A stretch of DNA of 22,536 nucleotides. Origin: a virus. Location of the stretch: positions 1 to 22,536 of IMG/VR virus record IMGVR_UViG_3300028197_000973. One strand, written 5' to 3'. Both the position numbers and the translations under genes were made by a program. This document shows positions 14,212 to 22,536 of this stretch, piece after piece; the stretch's first letter is position 1, and each line of letters opens with the position of its first letter. The notes under the pieces were generated by a model. That model ran no database searches and was not told where the DNA came from. It saw only the letters and a program-made list of their open reading frames with translations.

Positions 14212-17204
14212 GCGTAAATGAAAAGCTTATGGCTCCCGGCACATTCAGTGTCAATCTAAACATTAAATCAACACCGAACTCAGTTATAAACTCTATAATA
14301 CCTTGGGGAAATATAGTTTTAACACCAACAAGAATAAACCCAACAGAATTTACTGATGCTCAAATTAGAGATATGGCTAGATATGTAGGAATAGTGCAAT
14401 CTCAAACAATAGGCGAAGAAAGCATAGAAGTTGAGGGTATGGGTATTCTTGGATATTTAGGTGATACTGACTCAAGAGGAATGGTACTTGCAAGAAATGC
14501 TGGTGTTGGTGCTGTAAGAAGTTATTCTACAGATACTCTTAGTGATGTTATTGATAGAACAAATTCCACACCATACGGAATATTAAGAGATGAATCTGCT
14601 GCACAAAGAGCAGTAAGAAAAGGTACAGTTACAGAAGTAACTTATGATGATACAGTATTGCTTTTTAATTTTGAAGGAAGTAACGGAGATACAACTACTA
14701 CAGATGCTTCTGCTTTTACATCTAATCAAGTAATTACTTTTAATGCTACAGCTGATATATCAACCGACCAAGAAAAATTTGGTAATACAAGTCTTCACTT
14801 GACGACAGATGGATATGTTTTAGTTGCGGATAGACCAGAATTAGATTTAACTTACCACGATTTTACAATTGAGTGGTGGGAATACAGAACATCTACAAGT
14901 GGAAATCCTACTGTTGCAGTTAGAAATAATAATACATTTTCACCGTGGATAGTTGGTAAAGCCGTATCTGGAAGAAACAGGGCATACATAACGCATGATG
15001 GTTCTACCTATACTGCTTCAGAAGGTCTAGATATAGATATGGGAACTATTAATACAAACCAATGGAATCACTTTGCCTTAGTTAGAAAAGGTAATAATTT
15101 TAGAACTTTTAAAAATGGAGCTATACAAAGCACAGAGTCACGACCAGATTTATTTTTAAGAGTTAGTTCAGATTCTTTACAAATTGGTAAAGGGCAAAAT
15201 GGTAATTTCTTCGAAGGATATATAGACGCATTTAGAATAGTTAGAGGAACTGCATTATATTATAACGCTTTTACTCCAGATAGTTCAGCACCTACTGCAA
15301 CTACAGCAAATAAAACATACACAGGTAAACACTATATGGAATCAGCTTATAAAACCATAAAGACTGTATGCACAACTGTTAATGCAGAGTTTAAAATGAA
15401 TAACAATGGAACAATAGATGTTGGTCCGCCTAGTTCTTTATTTACTGGACATAAGAATCAAACTCCGACAGGGATAATAGTAAGAAGATTGTCTGGTCCA
15501 GACCCAGAGATAACAGGTTATTCTGGTGTAGATTTAACTACAGAGTTTAATGCAGAAGATTTTGTAAGTCGTATTGAACTTATTGCCTCAAACTACGGTG
15601 CTGAGATAAATTTAGGACAAGCAGATGCTAAAGATATTCCGTATAAAGATTTGCATGGTAATACTTTAGAAAGAATTCAAATACTTTCAGAAAATGATAT
15701 ACCGGAGTCAATGCGTGATATAAGAGCAGAAGCATATCTTAATGAATATAATAAAATACAAAAAACTCTTAATGTAGGTTTAGAAAACTACGATGTTGCT
15801 GGTGATATTACTACTGGAGATATTATTTATGTTTACGACCCAGATGTTGGATTTGAAGATAACTCAACAGATGCAGCTTTGGAAAATAGAAGTAGATTTG
15901 AAATTACTTATCAAGGTCAAACATTACATCCTATAAAAATAAGAGTAATGGGATTATCATTTCCTGTTACAGATACAATGGGTGTTTTTTATAGAAACGC
16001 TGATGGTAATTACACTGATTTAACAGATTATGTAGATTTTGAAGTAGGTACTACACAGATAGAAGTAGGAACAACAAAAAAACAAATTAATCAAGACCTA
16101 AGAGGTTCAGCTTCTGTTATAGCTGTAGGAGGAGCTAATGAGTTTACAGTTCCAGATGCTCCTACAAGTTTTGCCTCTGCCGTAGGAACTTATCAAGATG
16201 GTAGTGGTCGCCCCTTTGCATTTGCAAGATTAACTTGGAATGAACCTACCAATACAGATGGTTCAAGAATAATTGACGGGAATATGTATCGTGTTAGATA
16301 TAGACAGGTAACTGATGTTGATGGAAACAACCTTATAGATAGTAATGATAATCAAGTTACTGATTACGAATATTTAACAGTCGAGTTTGGTACTAACGCA
16401 GTAGTTATAAAAGGTTTAGGAACAAACAATAGTTACGAGTTTGGTGTTGCAGCTATTGATAACTCTGGGTTTTCTGGTGGGTTTGCAAATATTACTTCAA
16501 CACAAATGCCTAACGATTCTATTGCTCCACCCGAGCCTACAGCTCCAACAGGTTCTTTTGGTTCTATAGCTTCAAGTGCAGCTTTAGTTCAAATACAACA
16601 TAAGCTAGGTGCTGCTAAAACAGTTGCCGGCGCAGCAATATCAAGTCCATCAAACTTTACTTTACCAAGAGATATAGACCATTTAAATGTTTACAGAGGT
16701 ACATCTTCTGGATTTACAATAGCTGCTACTAATTTTGTTGGAGAGATACAAGCACGAGCTGGACATATTGATGGAAGCATAACTGCTATAGGTTCTTTTC
16801 AAAATACAACACAAGGAACTGCTTTTTATAAACTTACAGCTGTTGATGTTGCTGGTAACGAATCTACACCTTCTACCGCAGGACAAGTTACAGAACAATT
16901 AATTGATACTGCATTTATAAATGATGCCTCTATCACAACTGCTAAAGTTGGAAATGCACAAATAACAAACGCAAAAATAGATACACTTACTGCTGCAAAA
17001 ATAACTGGTGGAACAATAACTGGTAAAGAGATAATTATAGATACAAATACTTCAGATGCTTCAAATCCTGTAATAGGAACAATAAGAAGTGATAATTATG
17101 TATCTGGTTCTGCAGGTTGGGTTATAAAGTCTGACGGTACAGTAGAGTTCGAGGGCGGAGAGTTCCGTGGTACACTTAGAGCTGGGGAGATACATCTAGG
17201 ATAA
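14208..17204 (+). CDS. Tail hub/tip protein with inserted LamG-like domain and FN3-like domains
   Basis: A 998-residue adhesion and tail-tip protein, J- or Tal-like. Residues 1-145 look like the first part of a baseplate hub. Residues ~147-360 form a LamG/concanavalin-like jelly roll (LLFNFEGSNGD, FGNTSLHL, FTIEWWEYR, WNHFALVRKGNNFRTFKNG, GYIDAFRIVRGTALY), a fold that often binds glycans. The hub then resumes (~370-640: YKTIKTVCTTVNAEFKMNNN, DITTGDIIYVYDPDVGFED). Two fibronectin type III-like domains follow (~648-770 with VPDAPTSF, ~774-895 with FYKLTAVDVAGNES). Residues ~900-998 carry the tip motif INDASITTAKVGNAQI and the ending GWVIKSDGTVEFEGGEFRG. It starts at an ATGA overlap with the Dit-like gene. 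Receptor or glycan binding is inferred from the domains. Confidence 0.8.
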   Translation: MSVNEKLMAPGTFSVNLNIKSTPNSVINSIIPWGNIVLTPTRINPTEFTDAQIRDMARYVGIVQSQTIGEESIEVEGMGILGYLGDTDSRGMVLARNAGVGAVRSYSTDTLSDVIDRTNSTPYGILRDESAAQRAVRKGTVTEVTYDDTVLLFNFEGSNGDTTTTDASAFTSNQVITFNATADISTDQEKFGNTSLHLTTDGYVLVADRPELDLTYHDFTIEWWEYRTSTSGNPTVAVRNNNTFSPWIVGKAVSGRNRAYITHDGSTYTASEGLDIDMGTINTNQWNHFALVRKGNNFRTFKNGAIQSTESRPDLFLRVSSDSLQIGKGQNGNFFEGYIDAFRIVRGTALYYNAFTPDSSAPTATTANKTYTGKHYMESAYKTIKTVCTTVNAEFKMNNNGTIDVGPPSSLFTGHKNQTPTGIIVRRLSGPDPEITGYSGVDLTTEFNAEDFVSRIELIASNYGAEINLGQADAKDIPYKDLHGNTLERIQILSENDIPESMRDIRAEAYLNEYNKIQKTLNVGLENYDVAGDITTGDIIYVYDPDVGFEDNSTDAALENRSRFEITYQGQTLHPIKIRVMGLSFPVTDTMGVFYRNADGNYTDLTDYVDFEVGTTQIEVGTTKKQINQDLRGSASVIAVGGANEFTVPDAPTSFASAVGTYQDGSGRPFAFARLTWNEPTNTDGSRIIDGNMYRVRYRQVTDVDGNNLIDSNDNQVTDYEYLTVEFGTNAVVIKGLGTNNSYEFGVAAIDNSGFSGGFANITSTQMPNDSIAPPEPTAPTGSFGSIASSAALVQIQHKLGAAKTVAGAAISSPSNFTLPRDIDHLNVYRGTSSGFTIAATNFVGEIQARAGHIDGSITAIGSFQNTTQGTAFYKLTAVDVAGNESTPSTAGQVTEQLIDTAFINDASITTAKVGNAQITNAKIDTLTAAKITGGTITGKEIIIDTNTSDASNPVIGTIRSDNYVSGSAGWVIKSDGTVEFEGGEFRGTLRAGEIHLG

Positions 17205-18811
17205 TGGCAGCAGCAGACGGATTTCATGTAGATAGTAACGGAAACCTTTGGTTAGGTTCTAACCGAGAAACTTTCGATGCAACAACTCGTTCAGAGGCAC
17301 CTTTTTATGTTTATGCTAACGGTAACATGGTTGCTAATTCTGGTACCTTTGCAGGTACATTATCTTCTGGAATTTCTATATCTGCTCCGGCAATAACTGG
17401 AGGAACTATATCCGGTACTAGTGGTACTTTTACTGGAAATATCTCTGGTGCTAGTGGTACTTTTACAGGTGATTTATCTGGTTCTGATATAACTGGTGGA
17501 ACAGTAAATATTGGAAGCGGAACATTTACTGTTGCTTCATCTGGAGCTATGGTTGCAACCTCTGCAACTATTACAGGTGCAATAACAGGAATATCTGGTG
17601 CTATTGGTGGTATCTCAATTAACACTGGAGATATACAAGCAAACTATTCAGCAGGGAGTACTGGATTTAAAATAACTAGTAGTGGTGGTGCAGAGTTTAA
17701 TGGACCAATATTAACATTTGGTAAAGTTGTAGGCTCACCATCGTCTACAAATTCAATTGAAATTGGTGATGCTAAATTGTATAATGCTGATATTAGCTCA
17801 ACAAGCTCTTTAGTTTCAACAAAGTCATTTATCGTTACTCCTGATGGAGATGAAGATAATCCATCTCTTGCTATAGACGGACAACACGGAACATTGGGAT
17901 TTTTTGTAGATGTACCTTTAAGTGGTGTATCAAGAATGCAGATAACAAATGGTGATAATAATGTTGCATCTTGGAGTACAGCAAATAGTGATTTTACAGT
18001 TAATGATAAGTTAGTTTTAGGTGGTTCAATTCAAGTAGGTGGTTCAACAGGTGGTAATAGTCAATACATTGGAAAAAATTCAAGCGGTACATTAGGTTTT
18101 CATACTTTACCTTCTGGTAATGACCACCCAGATAGCGACCATAGTTTTTCAGCTACTAACCACAACCACAATAGTGCTTACTACTCAGCTTCTGCTGGTT
18201 CAGTTCTTGCAGGTGCTTTGAGTTCCCATACAGGACATGCTACTTCTTTAAGTATAAATAGTAATGTTTCTAATAATAACTCTGGTGGTTTATTTGTAAC
18301 AGCAGTATCTGGTTTAGGAATCACAAGAACAAATATTGCAGGTACGACAATGGACACTCAAAAAGTTCGTCCTAGACAAGACCAAGCATATGCACTTGGA
18401 GAGTCTGGAAGAAGATACACTGTAGGTTATTTTCAATTTGGTACAAGTACTTCTGATGAAAGACTAAAAGAAAACATAGAAGAATTAAATTTAGGTCTTG
18501 ATTTTATTAATAAACTTCAGCCTAAGAAATACAATTGGACAACTGAAATAATTACAGATGATAACGGTGAAGAAATAATTAAAAGAGGCGACATAGCAAA
18601 TATTGATATGTTTGGTTTTATGGCTCAAGATGTATTGGCAATTGATGATTTAAATGATGATGTTACTTATGGTATAGCTAGACACGACACTGAAGAAGAT
18701 AGTTATGATTTATCATATGAGAATATGATTGCTCCTTTAGTAAAAGCGGTACAAGAACTCTCAGCTAAGAATGATGAGCTACAATCAAGAATAGAGGAAC
18801 TGGAAGGATAA
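17204..18811 (+). CDS. Tail fibre with C-terminal S74 intramolecular chaperone
   Basis: A 535-residue trimeric fibre. Residues ~40-170 contain short Gly/Ser/Thr repeats of the type SGTFTG, suited to a beta-helical shaft. A histidine-rich stretch at ~306-330 (DHPDSDHSFSATNHNHNSAY) carries an HxH motif like the metal-binding motifs of T4 gp37-type fibres. From Ser417 begins a peptidase S74 domain: S417-D-E-R-L-K422 has the Ser and Lys spacing of the endosialidase catalytic dyad, followed by FINKLQPKKYNW, FGFMAQDV and the final helix MIAPLVKAVQEL. The family folds the trimer and then cuts itself off before the Ser, leaving a mature fibre of about 416 residues (inference from the family). The ATG shares one base with the hub stop. 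Confidence 0.88.
   Translation: MAAADGFHVDSNGNLWLGSNRETFDATTRSEAPFYVYANGNMVANSGTFAGTLSSGISISAPAITGGTISGTSGTFTGNISGASGTFTGDLSGSDITGGTVNIGSGTFTVASSGAMVATSATITGAITGISGAIGGISINTGDIQANYSAGSTGFKITSSGGAEFNGPILTFGKVVGSPSSTNSIEIGDAKLYNADISSTSSLVSTKSFIVTPDGDEDNPSLAIDGQHGTLGFFVDVPLSGVSRMQITNGDNNVASWSTANSDFTVNDKLVLGGSIQVGGSTGGNSQYIGKNSSGTLGFHTLPSGNDHPDSDHSFSATNHNHNSAYYSASAGSVLAGALSSHTGHATSLSINSNVSNNNSGGLFVTAVSGLGITRTNIAGTTMDTQKVRPRQDQAYALGESGRRYTVGYFQFGTSTSDERLKENIEELNLGLDFINKLQPKKYNWTTEIITDDNGEEIIKRGDIANIDMFGFMAQDVLAIDDLNDDVTYGIARHDTEEDSYDLSYENMIAPLVKAVQELSAKNDELQSRIEELEG
17417..17482 (+). repeat. 33-bp tandem repeat, two copies, inside the fibre gene
   Basis: CTAGTGGTACTTTTAC starts at 17417 and again at 17450. 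Each unit encodes an 11-residue SGTFTG-type module (SGTFTGNISGA then SGTFTGDLSGS). The repeat is in phase with the gene and could let shaft length change by slippage. Confidence 0.65.
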
Positions 18812-19116
18812 TGGCTGAAGAAGTAAAAAAACCTAAACCTAAAAAACCTGTATTTGAATACAAAATATTAGGACACAGCGATAAATTAGGTCTTATTTTA
18901 GAAACTTTATTAGAGCTTGAAACTGCCTTATTTAGTCACAATATGAATATGTTAGATGAAAATCACTCTGAGTATTCACAATGGAAAGCTACTAATGATG
19001 AAATTGTAAATGAAATAAGTAGATTGAGATATGTATATGAAAGGATGGGCGGAGGCTGGGAGAACTTTGATGAGTTTGCAGAACCAGAGTACGATGAATA
19101 CGGCGAGGAAGTATAA
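18811..19116 (+). CDS. Small hypothetical protein between fibre genes
   Basis: A 101-residue protein with three zones: a basic, proline-spaced N-terminus (KKPKPKKPV), a helical middle (SDKLGLILETLLELETALFSHNMNM and IVNEISRLRYVYERM), and an acidic C-terminus (FDEFAEPEYDEYGEEV). No family is recognised. It overlaps both fibre neighbours by one base (TAATG at each end), with GGAAGGA just upstream. Small helical proteins next to fibre genes are often fibre assembly chaperones; that role is possible but rests on position only. Confidence 0.7.
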   Translation: MAEEVKKPKPKKPVFEYKILGHSDKLGLILETLLELETALFSHNMNMLDENHSEYSQWKATNDEIVNEISRLRYVYERMGGGWENFDEFAEPEYDEYGEEV

Positions 19117-20252
19117 TGACACAAACTAACAATGTTCATACTTCTACGGAAATGGCTACTTCGCAATCTTTTTCACATTCATTTCAAGGATTCCAAAATG
19201 CGAACTACACTACTAAGATACAATCGTTTCAAGATATTATGTATCTTGATGGTAAATCAATATTTTCCGACGGCGCACTATCTATAGGAACATCTTCAAA
19301 CAACCCTGTATATTTAGGTGCTGACTCTACTGCTTATTTAAAAATAGAAACTGATGGAAAGATAAATTTTTTATCTGGAAAAATGTCTATCAACGGGAAC
19401 ACTGGTTCGGTAGGACAAGTTCTTAGAACTGATGGTAATGGAAACTTATCATGGGTAACTGTAGACTTTACACAGTATGCATTTTCAAACTTAGCTGTAT
19501 CTGGACAAACAACAGTACAAGCTAACTCAACAAGTGATACACTAACTTTTGCAGCAGGTTCTGGAGTTGATATTACTACTTCCGGTTCTACTGTAACAAT
19601 TGCCAGTTCTGCAACAGCACACAACGCATTTAAATTTATATCGGCTGCGACTGGTGCAGGTAGTGCTTCTGGTAATAATATTGAAGCAGATGCGCAAGGA
19701 GATACTCTTACTTTTGAGGCTGGTACTGGTATACAGTTGACTACAGACCCGAACAATGATAAATTAACTATCGCAGCGAGTCAAAGTGGAGAAACAAATC
19801 AGAATGCAATAACTTCTATAGGGGTATCTGGTCAATCAACATTATCTGCTGGACAAACAAGTGAAACAATTAGTTTTGAATCTGTTGTAGACAGAAATAT
19901 TGTAGAGATTACAACAGATACTTCTACAAAAAAAGTTAACTTTAAAACTAAGTTACCGAGAACTTTAAGTATGAGTGGTAGAATACCAACAAGGCTCAGT
20001 GACGGTACATTATCTGGAATGCCAATAAATAACCACTTTGTAAATCAAACTGTATCAGGTGCGGTTGCAAGCGGTGGAGGTAATTCAATAGGTTTAAGTA
20101 CAAGAGCTGTTGTTTGCAATAAGTCAAATGGAACTGTAAGCAAAGTACCAATGCCAGCTTCTAATAATAATGGTTTATTGTTTAAGTTAAGAGAATCAAA
20201 TGGTTCTAGCACACAAGATTTTGAAGTAGATATGACAGAAAGCAATATATAA
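19116..20252 (+). CDS. Repeat-containing tail fibre-like structural protein
   Basis: A 378-residue beta-rich protein. The N-terminal ~115 residues hold fibre-like phrases (IMYLDGKSIFSDGALSIGTS, LRTDGNGNLSWVTV). Three imperfect units follow at ~121-165, ~170-222 and ~230-280. The first two carry SDTLTFAAGSGVDIT and GDTLTFEAGTGIQLT cores, the third the diverged SETISFESV, each followed by a short strand. The C-terminal part (~285-378) is a compact beta region. GAGGAAG precedes the ATG, which shares one base with the upstream stop. It probably builds a side fibre or connects the large fibre that follows; it lacks an S74 chaperone. Receptor binding is inferred only. Confidence 0.7.
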   Translation: MTQTNNVHTSTEMATSQSFSHSFQGFQNANYTTKIQSFQDIMYLDGKSIFSDGALSIGTSSNNPVYLGADSTAYLKIETDGKINFLSGKMSINGNTGSVGQVLRTDGNGNLSWVTVDFTQYAFSNLAVSGQTTVQANSTSDTLTFAAGSGVDITTSGSTVTIASSATAHNAFKFISAATGAGSASGNNIEADAQGDTLTFEAGTGIQLTTDPNNDKLTIAASQSGETNQNAITSIGVSGQSTLSAGQTSETISFESVVDRNIVEITTDTSTKKVNFKTKLPRTLSMSGRIPTRLSDGTLSGMPINNHFVNQTVSGAVASGGGNSIGLSTRAVVCNKSNGTVSKVPMPASNNNGLLFKLRESNGSSTQDFEVDMTESNI

Positions 20253-22536
20253 ATGGCAGTAAAAACTCCAATTAGGTATGTATTTGATTCGAATGGTAAT
20301 ATAACCGAGTTTTCAGAATTTCAATCATCAGATTTTATAGGTATATCAGACGGTGGAACGGGAGCAATAACAGCTTCGGCTGCAAGAACTTCTCTAGGAT
20401 TACAGATAGGTACAGATGTTCAAGCGTATGATGCAGAATTAGCAGCATTATCTGGACTTACTGCAACTGACTCTAATTTTATAGTAGGTAATGGAAGCAC
20501 TTTTGTAACAGAATCCGGGGCAACAGTAAGAGACTCTCTAGGATTAGGAACATCTAATTCTGTACAATTTAGTACTATTCTTACATCAAACCTAACTATT
20601 AGTGGAGCTTCCTTAACATTAGAAGGCGCTACTAATAATTCATTTGAAACAACAATAGCTGTTACAGACCCGACAGCAGATAGAACAATAACTTTCCCAA
20701 ATGCTACAGGAACAGTAGCACTTACAAGCGACATTTTAGCTGTAGATGTTGATATAGCAGGAGATAGTGGTACTGGTTCGGTAACCGATGCACAAACTCT
20801 TACAATAGCAGGTACTAGTAACGAGATAGAAACTACTGCTTCAAACCAAACTCTTACAATAGGATTACCTAACAATGTCACTATTGGTAATAATTTAACA
20901 GTCACAGGTAATTTAAATGTTCAAGGAACTCAAACAATATTAGAGACAGAAACTTTAACAGTAGATGATAATGTAATAGTTTTAAATTCCAATGCAACAG
21001 GTTCTGCTTCAGTAGATGCTGGTATAGAAATAGAAAGAGGAGACGACTCTAATGTAACCATTGTATGGGACGAAACAAATAATAGATGGACTGTTGGTTC
21101 AGAATCTTTTGTTGCTTCTACTTTTATAGGTAACTTAACCGGTAATGTTACAGGTACAGTTTCTTCTTTATCTGGATTAACAACAGATAATTTAACTGAA
21201 GGTTCTAGCAATCTATATATTACTGATGAGAGAGTAGACGATAGGGTAAACGCTTTAATTATAGGTGGCTCTGGTGTAGATACAGCTTACGATGATTCTG
21301 CTGGAACATTAACACTTACTGCAGATTTATCTGAAGTAACTACAGATTTAAACGAAAGAGTTGATGATAGGGTTTCTTCATTACTAGTAGATTCTGCTTC
21401 ATCAGGGATAGATATATCTTATGATGATTCCAATAATCAGTTAACAATTAGTACAGATTTAGGAGAAATTACTGCAGACTTAAACGAGAGAGTTGATGAC
21501 AGAGTAGATTCGCTACTTACAGCAGGTTCTAATGTCTCATTAACTTATGATGATTCTGCAGGTACTTTAACAATTGCATCTACTGATACAAATACTCAGC
21601 TTACTCAAGAACAAGTTGAAGATTTTGTTGATGGTGTAATTGTAGGAGGTACAAATGTTACAGCAACATATGATGACTCAGCAGGAACACTTACACTTGC
21701 TTCTACAGATACTAACACTCAATTAACACAGGAACAGGTAGAAGACTTTGTTGGTGGAATGCTTGATGGTACAGAAACATTAATAACTGTAGGTTATGAT
21801 GACACTAACGGAAATATAGATTTTGTTGTTGATAACGATTTAGCTAATTATTCAAATACTAACTCTGCTTTTATTACTAAAACAGGTATTAGTGTTACTG
21901 ATGCTGGTGGAGATGGAAGCTTAGCTTACAATAACTCTACTGGTGTTATTACATACACAGGCCCTTCACAAGCTGAAGTTCTTGCACATGTATCTGCTGG
22001 AACAGGAATTACAATATCTGGTGCTGGAGCTATAGCGACAACTATAACTCAATATGCAGATTCAGATGTTCAGTCTTACTTATCTGGAGGAACTGGTGTT
22101 ACTTTATCTGGTTCTGGAGAATTTAGTATAGGACAGGCAGTTGCAACAAACAGCAATGTTCAGTTTAACAATCTTCAAGTAGATGGTGTACTAACTTCTA
22201 ATGATATAACTTCTACAAATATTTCTATTGATGGAAATGCAACAATTACTGGTAACTTAACAGTCGAGGGTACCTCTACACAAGTTGATTCTACTACTGT
22301 AACCGTTGCCGACCCACTCTTTAAATATGCAAAAGACAATACAGGTAATTCTGTTGATATAGGTTTTTATGGTAAGTATGTACAATCTTCTACTACTAAG
22401 TATGCAGGTTTAGCTTGGGATGCAAGTACTTCTGATAAGTTTAGATTATTTCATGGCAATCAAACAGAACCTACTACTTCAGTAGATATTACTGGAACAG
22501 GTCATACAACTGGTACTTTAATTGCAAACCTAGAAG
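20253..22536 (+). CDS. Large repetitive tail fibre protein (partial, runs off the right edge)
   Basis: The ATG at 20253 directly follows the upstream stop, and the frame stays open to the window end: 761 codons without a stop. Near the start are phrases widespread in phage fibres: SDGGTGAITASAARTSLGL (~32-50), VQAYDAELAALSGL (~55-70) and DRTITFPNATGTVALTSD (~140-160). Three ERVDDRV units follow at about residues 326, 368 and 412, each leading to a YDDS strand. Two TDTNTQLTQEQVEDFV units lie at ~444 and ~485. The GNLNVQGTQT / GNLTVEGTST module occurs twice (~225 and ~670), the second followed by DIGFYGKY and LAWDAS. This arrangement is familiar from long fibres of marine phages (known style). 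The receptor-binding end is outside the window. The start has only a weak ribosome-binding site. Confidence 0.85.
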   Translation, partial: MAVKTPIRYVFDSNGNITEFSEFQSSDFIGISDGGTGAITASAARTSLGLQIGTDVQAYDAELAALSGLTATDSNFIVGNGSTFVTESGATVRDSLGLGTSNSVQFSTILTSNLTISGASLTLEGATNNSFETTIAVTDPTADRTITFPNATGTVALTSDILAVDVDIAGDSGTGSVTDAQTLTIAGTSNEIETTASNQTLTIGLPNNVTIGNNLTVTGNLNVQGTQTILETETLTVDDNVIVLNSNATGSASVDAGIEIERGDDSNVTIVWDETNNRWTVGSESFVASTFIGNLTGNVTGTVSSLSGLTTDNLTEGSSNLYITDERVDDRVNALIIGGSGVDTAYDDSAGTLTLTADLSEVTTDLNERVDDRVSSLLVDSASSGIDISYDDSNNQLTISTDLGEITADLNERVDDRVDSLLTAGSNVSLTYDDSAGTLTIASTDTNTQLTQEQVEDFVDGVIVGGTNVTATYDDSAGTLTLASTDTNTQLTQEQVEDFVGGMLDGTETLITVGYDDTNGNIDFVVDNDLANYSNTNSAFITKTGISVTDAGGDGSLAYNNSTGVITYTGPSQAEVLAHVSAGTGITISGAGAIATTITQYADSDVQSYLSGGTGVTLSGSGEFSIGQAVATNSNVQFNNLQVDGVLTSNDITSTNISIDGNATITGNLTVEGTSTQVDSTTVTVADPLFKYAKDNTGNSVDIGFYGKYVQSSTTKYAGLAWDASTSDKFRLFHGNQTEPTTSVDITGTGHTTGTLIANLE
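21228..21762 (+). repeat. In-frame repeat arrays inside the large fibre gene
   Basis: ERVDDRV-coding units start at 21228, 21354 and 21486 (spacing 126 and 132 bases). TDTNTQLTQEQVEDFV-coding units start at 21582 and 21705 (spacing 123). Each unit contains a YDDSAGTLT-like strand. DNA copies have diverged at third positions, so the duplications are old and kept by selection on protein sequence. Confidence 0.7.

Noticed and set aside
19334-21211. Several long minus-strand open frames opposite the fibre genes
   Set aside because: Low-complexity Val/Pro/Ser translations mirror the Thr/Gly repeats on the + strand, and none has a start signal.
21228-21762. Regular repeats as a CRISPR array
   Set aside because: Units are in-frame protein repeats with third-position divergence, not identical short repeats with unique spacers.
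17204-22536. Diversity-generating retroelement target in the fibre genes
   Set aside because: No reverse transcriptase gene and no second near-copy (template repeat) of a fibre end were seen in the window.

Overview
The window carries the virion structural module of a long-tailed (siphovirus-type) double-stranded DNA phage. The DNA is AT-rich and tightly packed. Almost everything is on the + strand, often with start and stop codons overlapping by one base. A WhiB-like protein with the actinobacterial four-cysteine pattern and a GIWGG motif points to an actinobacterial host. Low GC together with fibre domains common in aquatic phages suggests an AT-rich aquatic (marine or freshwater) actinobacterium; that last step is inference. 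No integrase, terminase, portal, tRNA or lysis gene is recognisable here, so lifestyle and packaging type cannot be judged.

Layout. 1-243 holds a small minus-strand gene and the first codons of a second one. 244-421 is a divergent control region with an extended -10 promoter that would give a leaderless minus-strand mRNA, and a 14-bp inverted repeat. 422-3291 is the capsid block: HK97-type prohead protease with a very long C-terminal extension, HK97-fold major capsid protein, a hairpin terminator, and a 20-residue lysine-rich peptide gene. 3308-7354 is the head-tail connector block: lysine-tailed small protein, gp6-like connector, then an inserted regulatory cassette (56-aa unknown, WhiB-like protein, HTH plus zinc-ribbon protein), head-closure protein, gp10-like neck protein, tail terminator and a small acidic protein. 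7367-12344 is the tail tube block: 18-bp perfect palindrome, major tail protein, tail assembly chaperone with a canonical CCCAAAA -1 frameshift site and a well-placed downstream hairpin, and a 1193-aa tape measure protein. 12344-14211 holds a membrane/coiled-coil protein, a 40-aa cysteine-rich mini-protein and a Dit-like distal tail protein. 14208-22536 is the adsorption apparatus: a hub/tip protein with an inserted LamG-like domain and FN3-like domains, a fibre ending in an S74 self-cleaving chaperone, a small unknown protein, a repeat-containing fibre protein and a large repetitive fibre gene running off the right edge.

How it fits together: the protease matures a capsid built on a scaffold domain carried by the capsid protein itself. 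The connector proteins close the head and join the tail tube. The two chaperone forms (G and GT) load the tube protein onto the tape measure, and the distal genes build the tip and receptor-binding fibres. The least expected elements are the WhiB/zinc-ribbon regulatory pair inside the connector genes, three short genes (20, 56 and 40 aa) that length cut-offs easily miss, and the frameshift signal.
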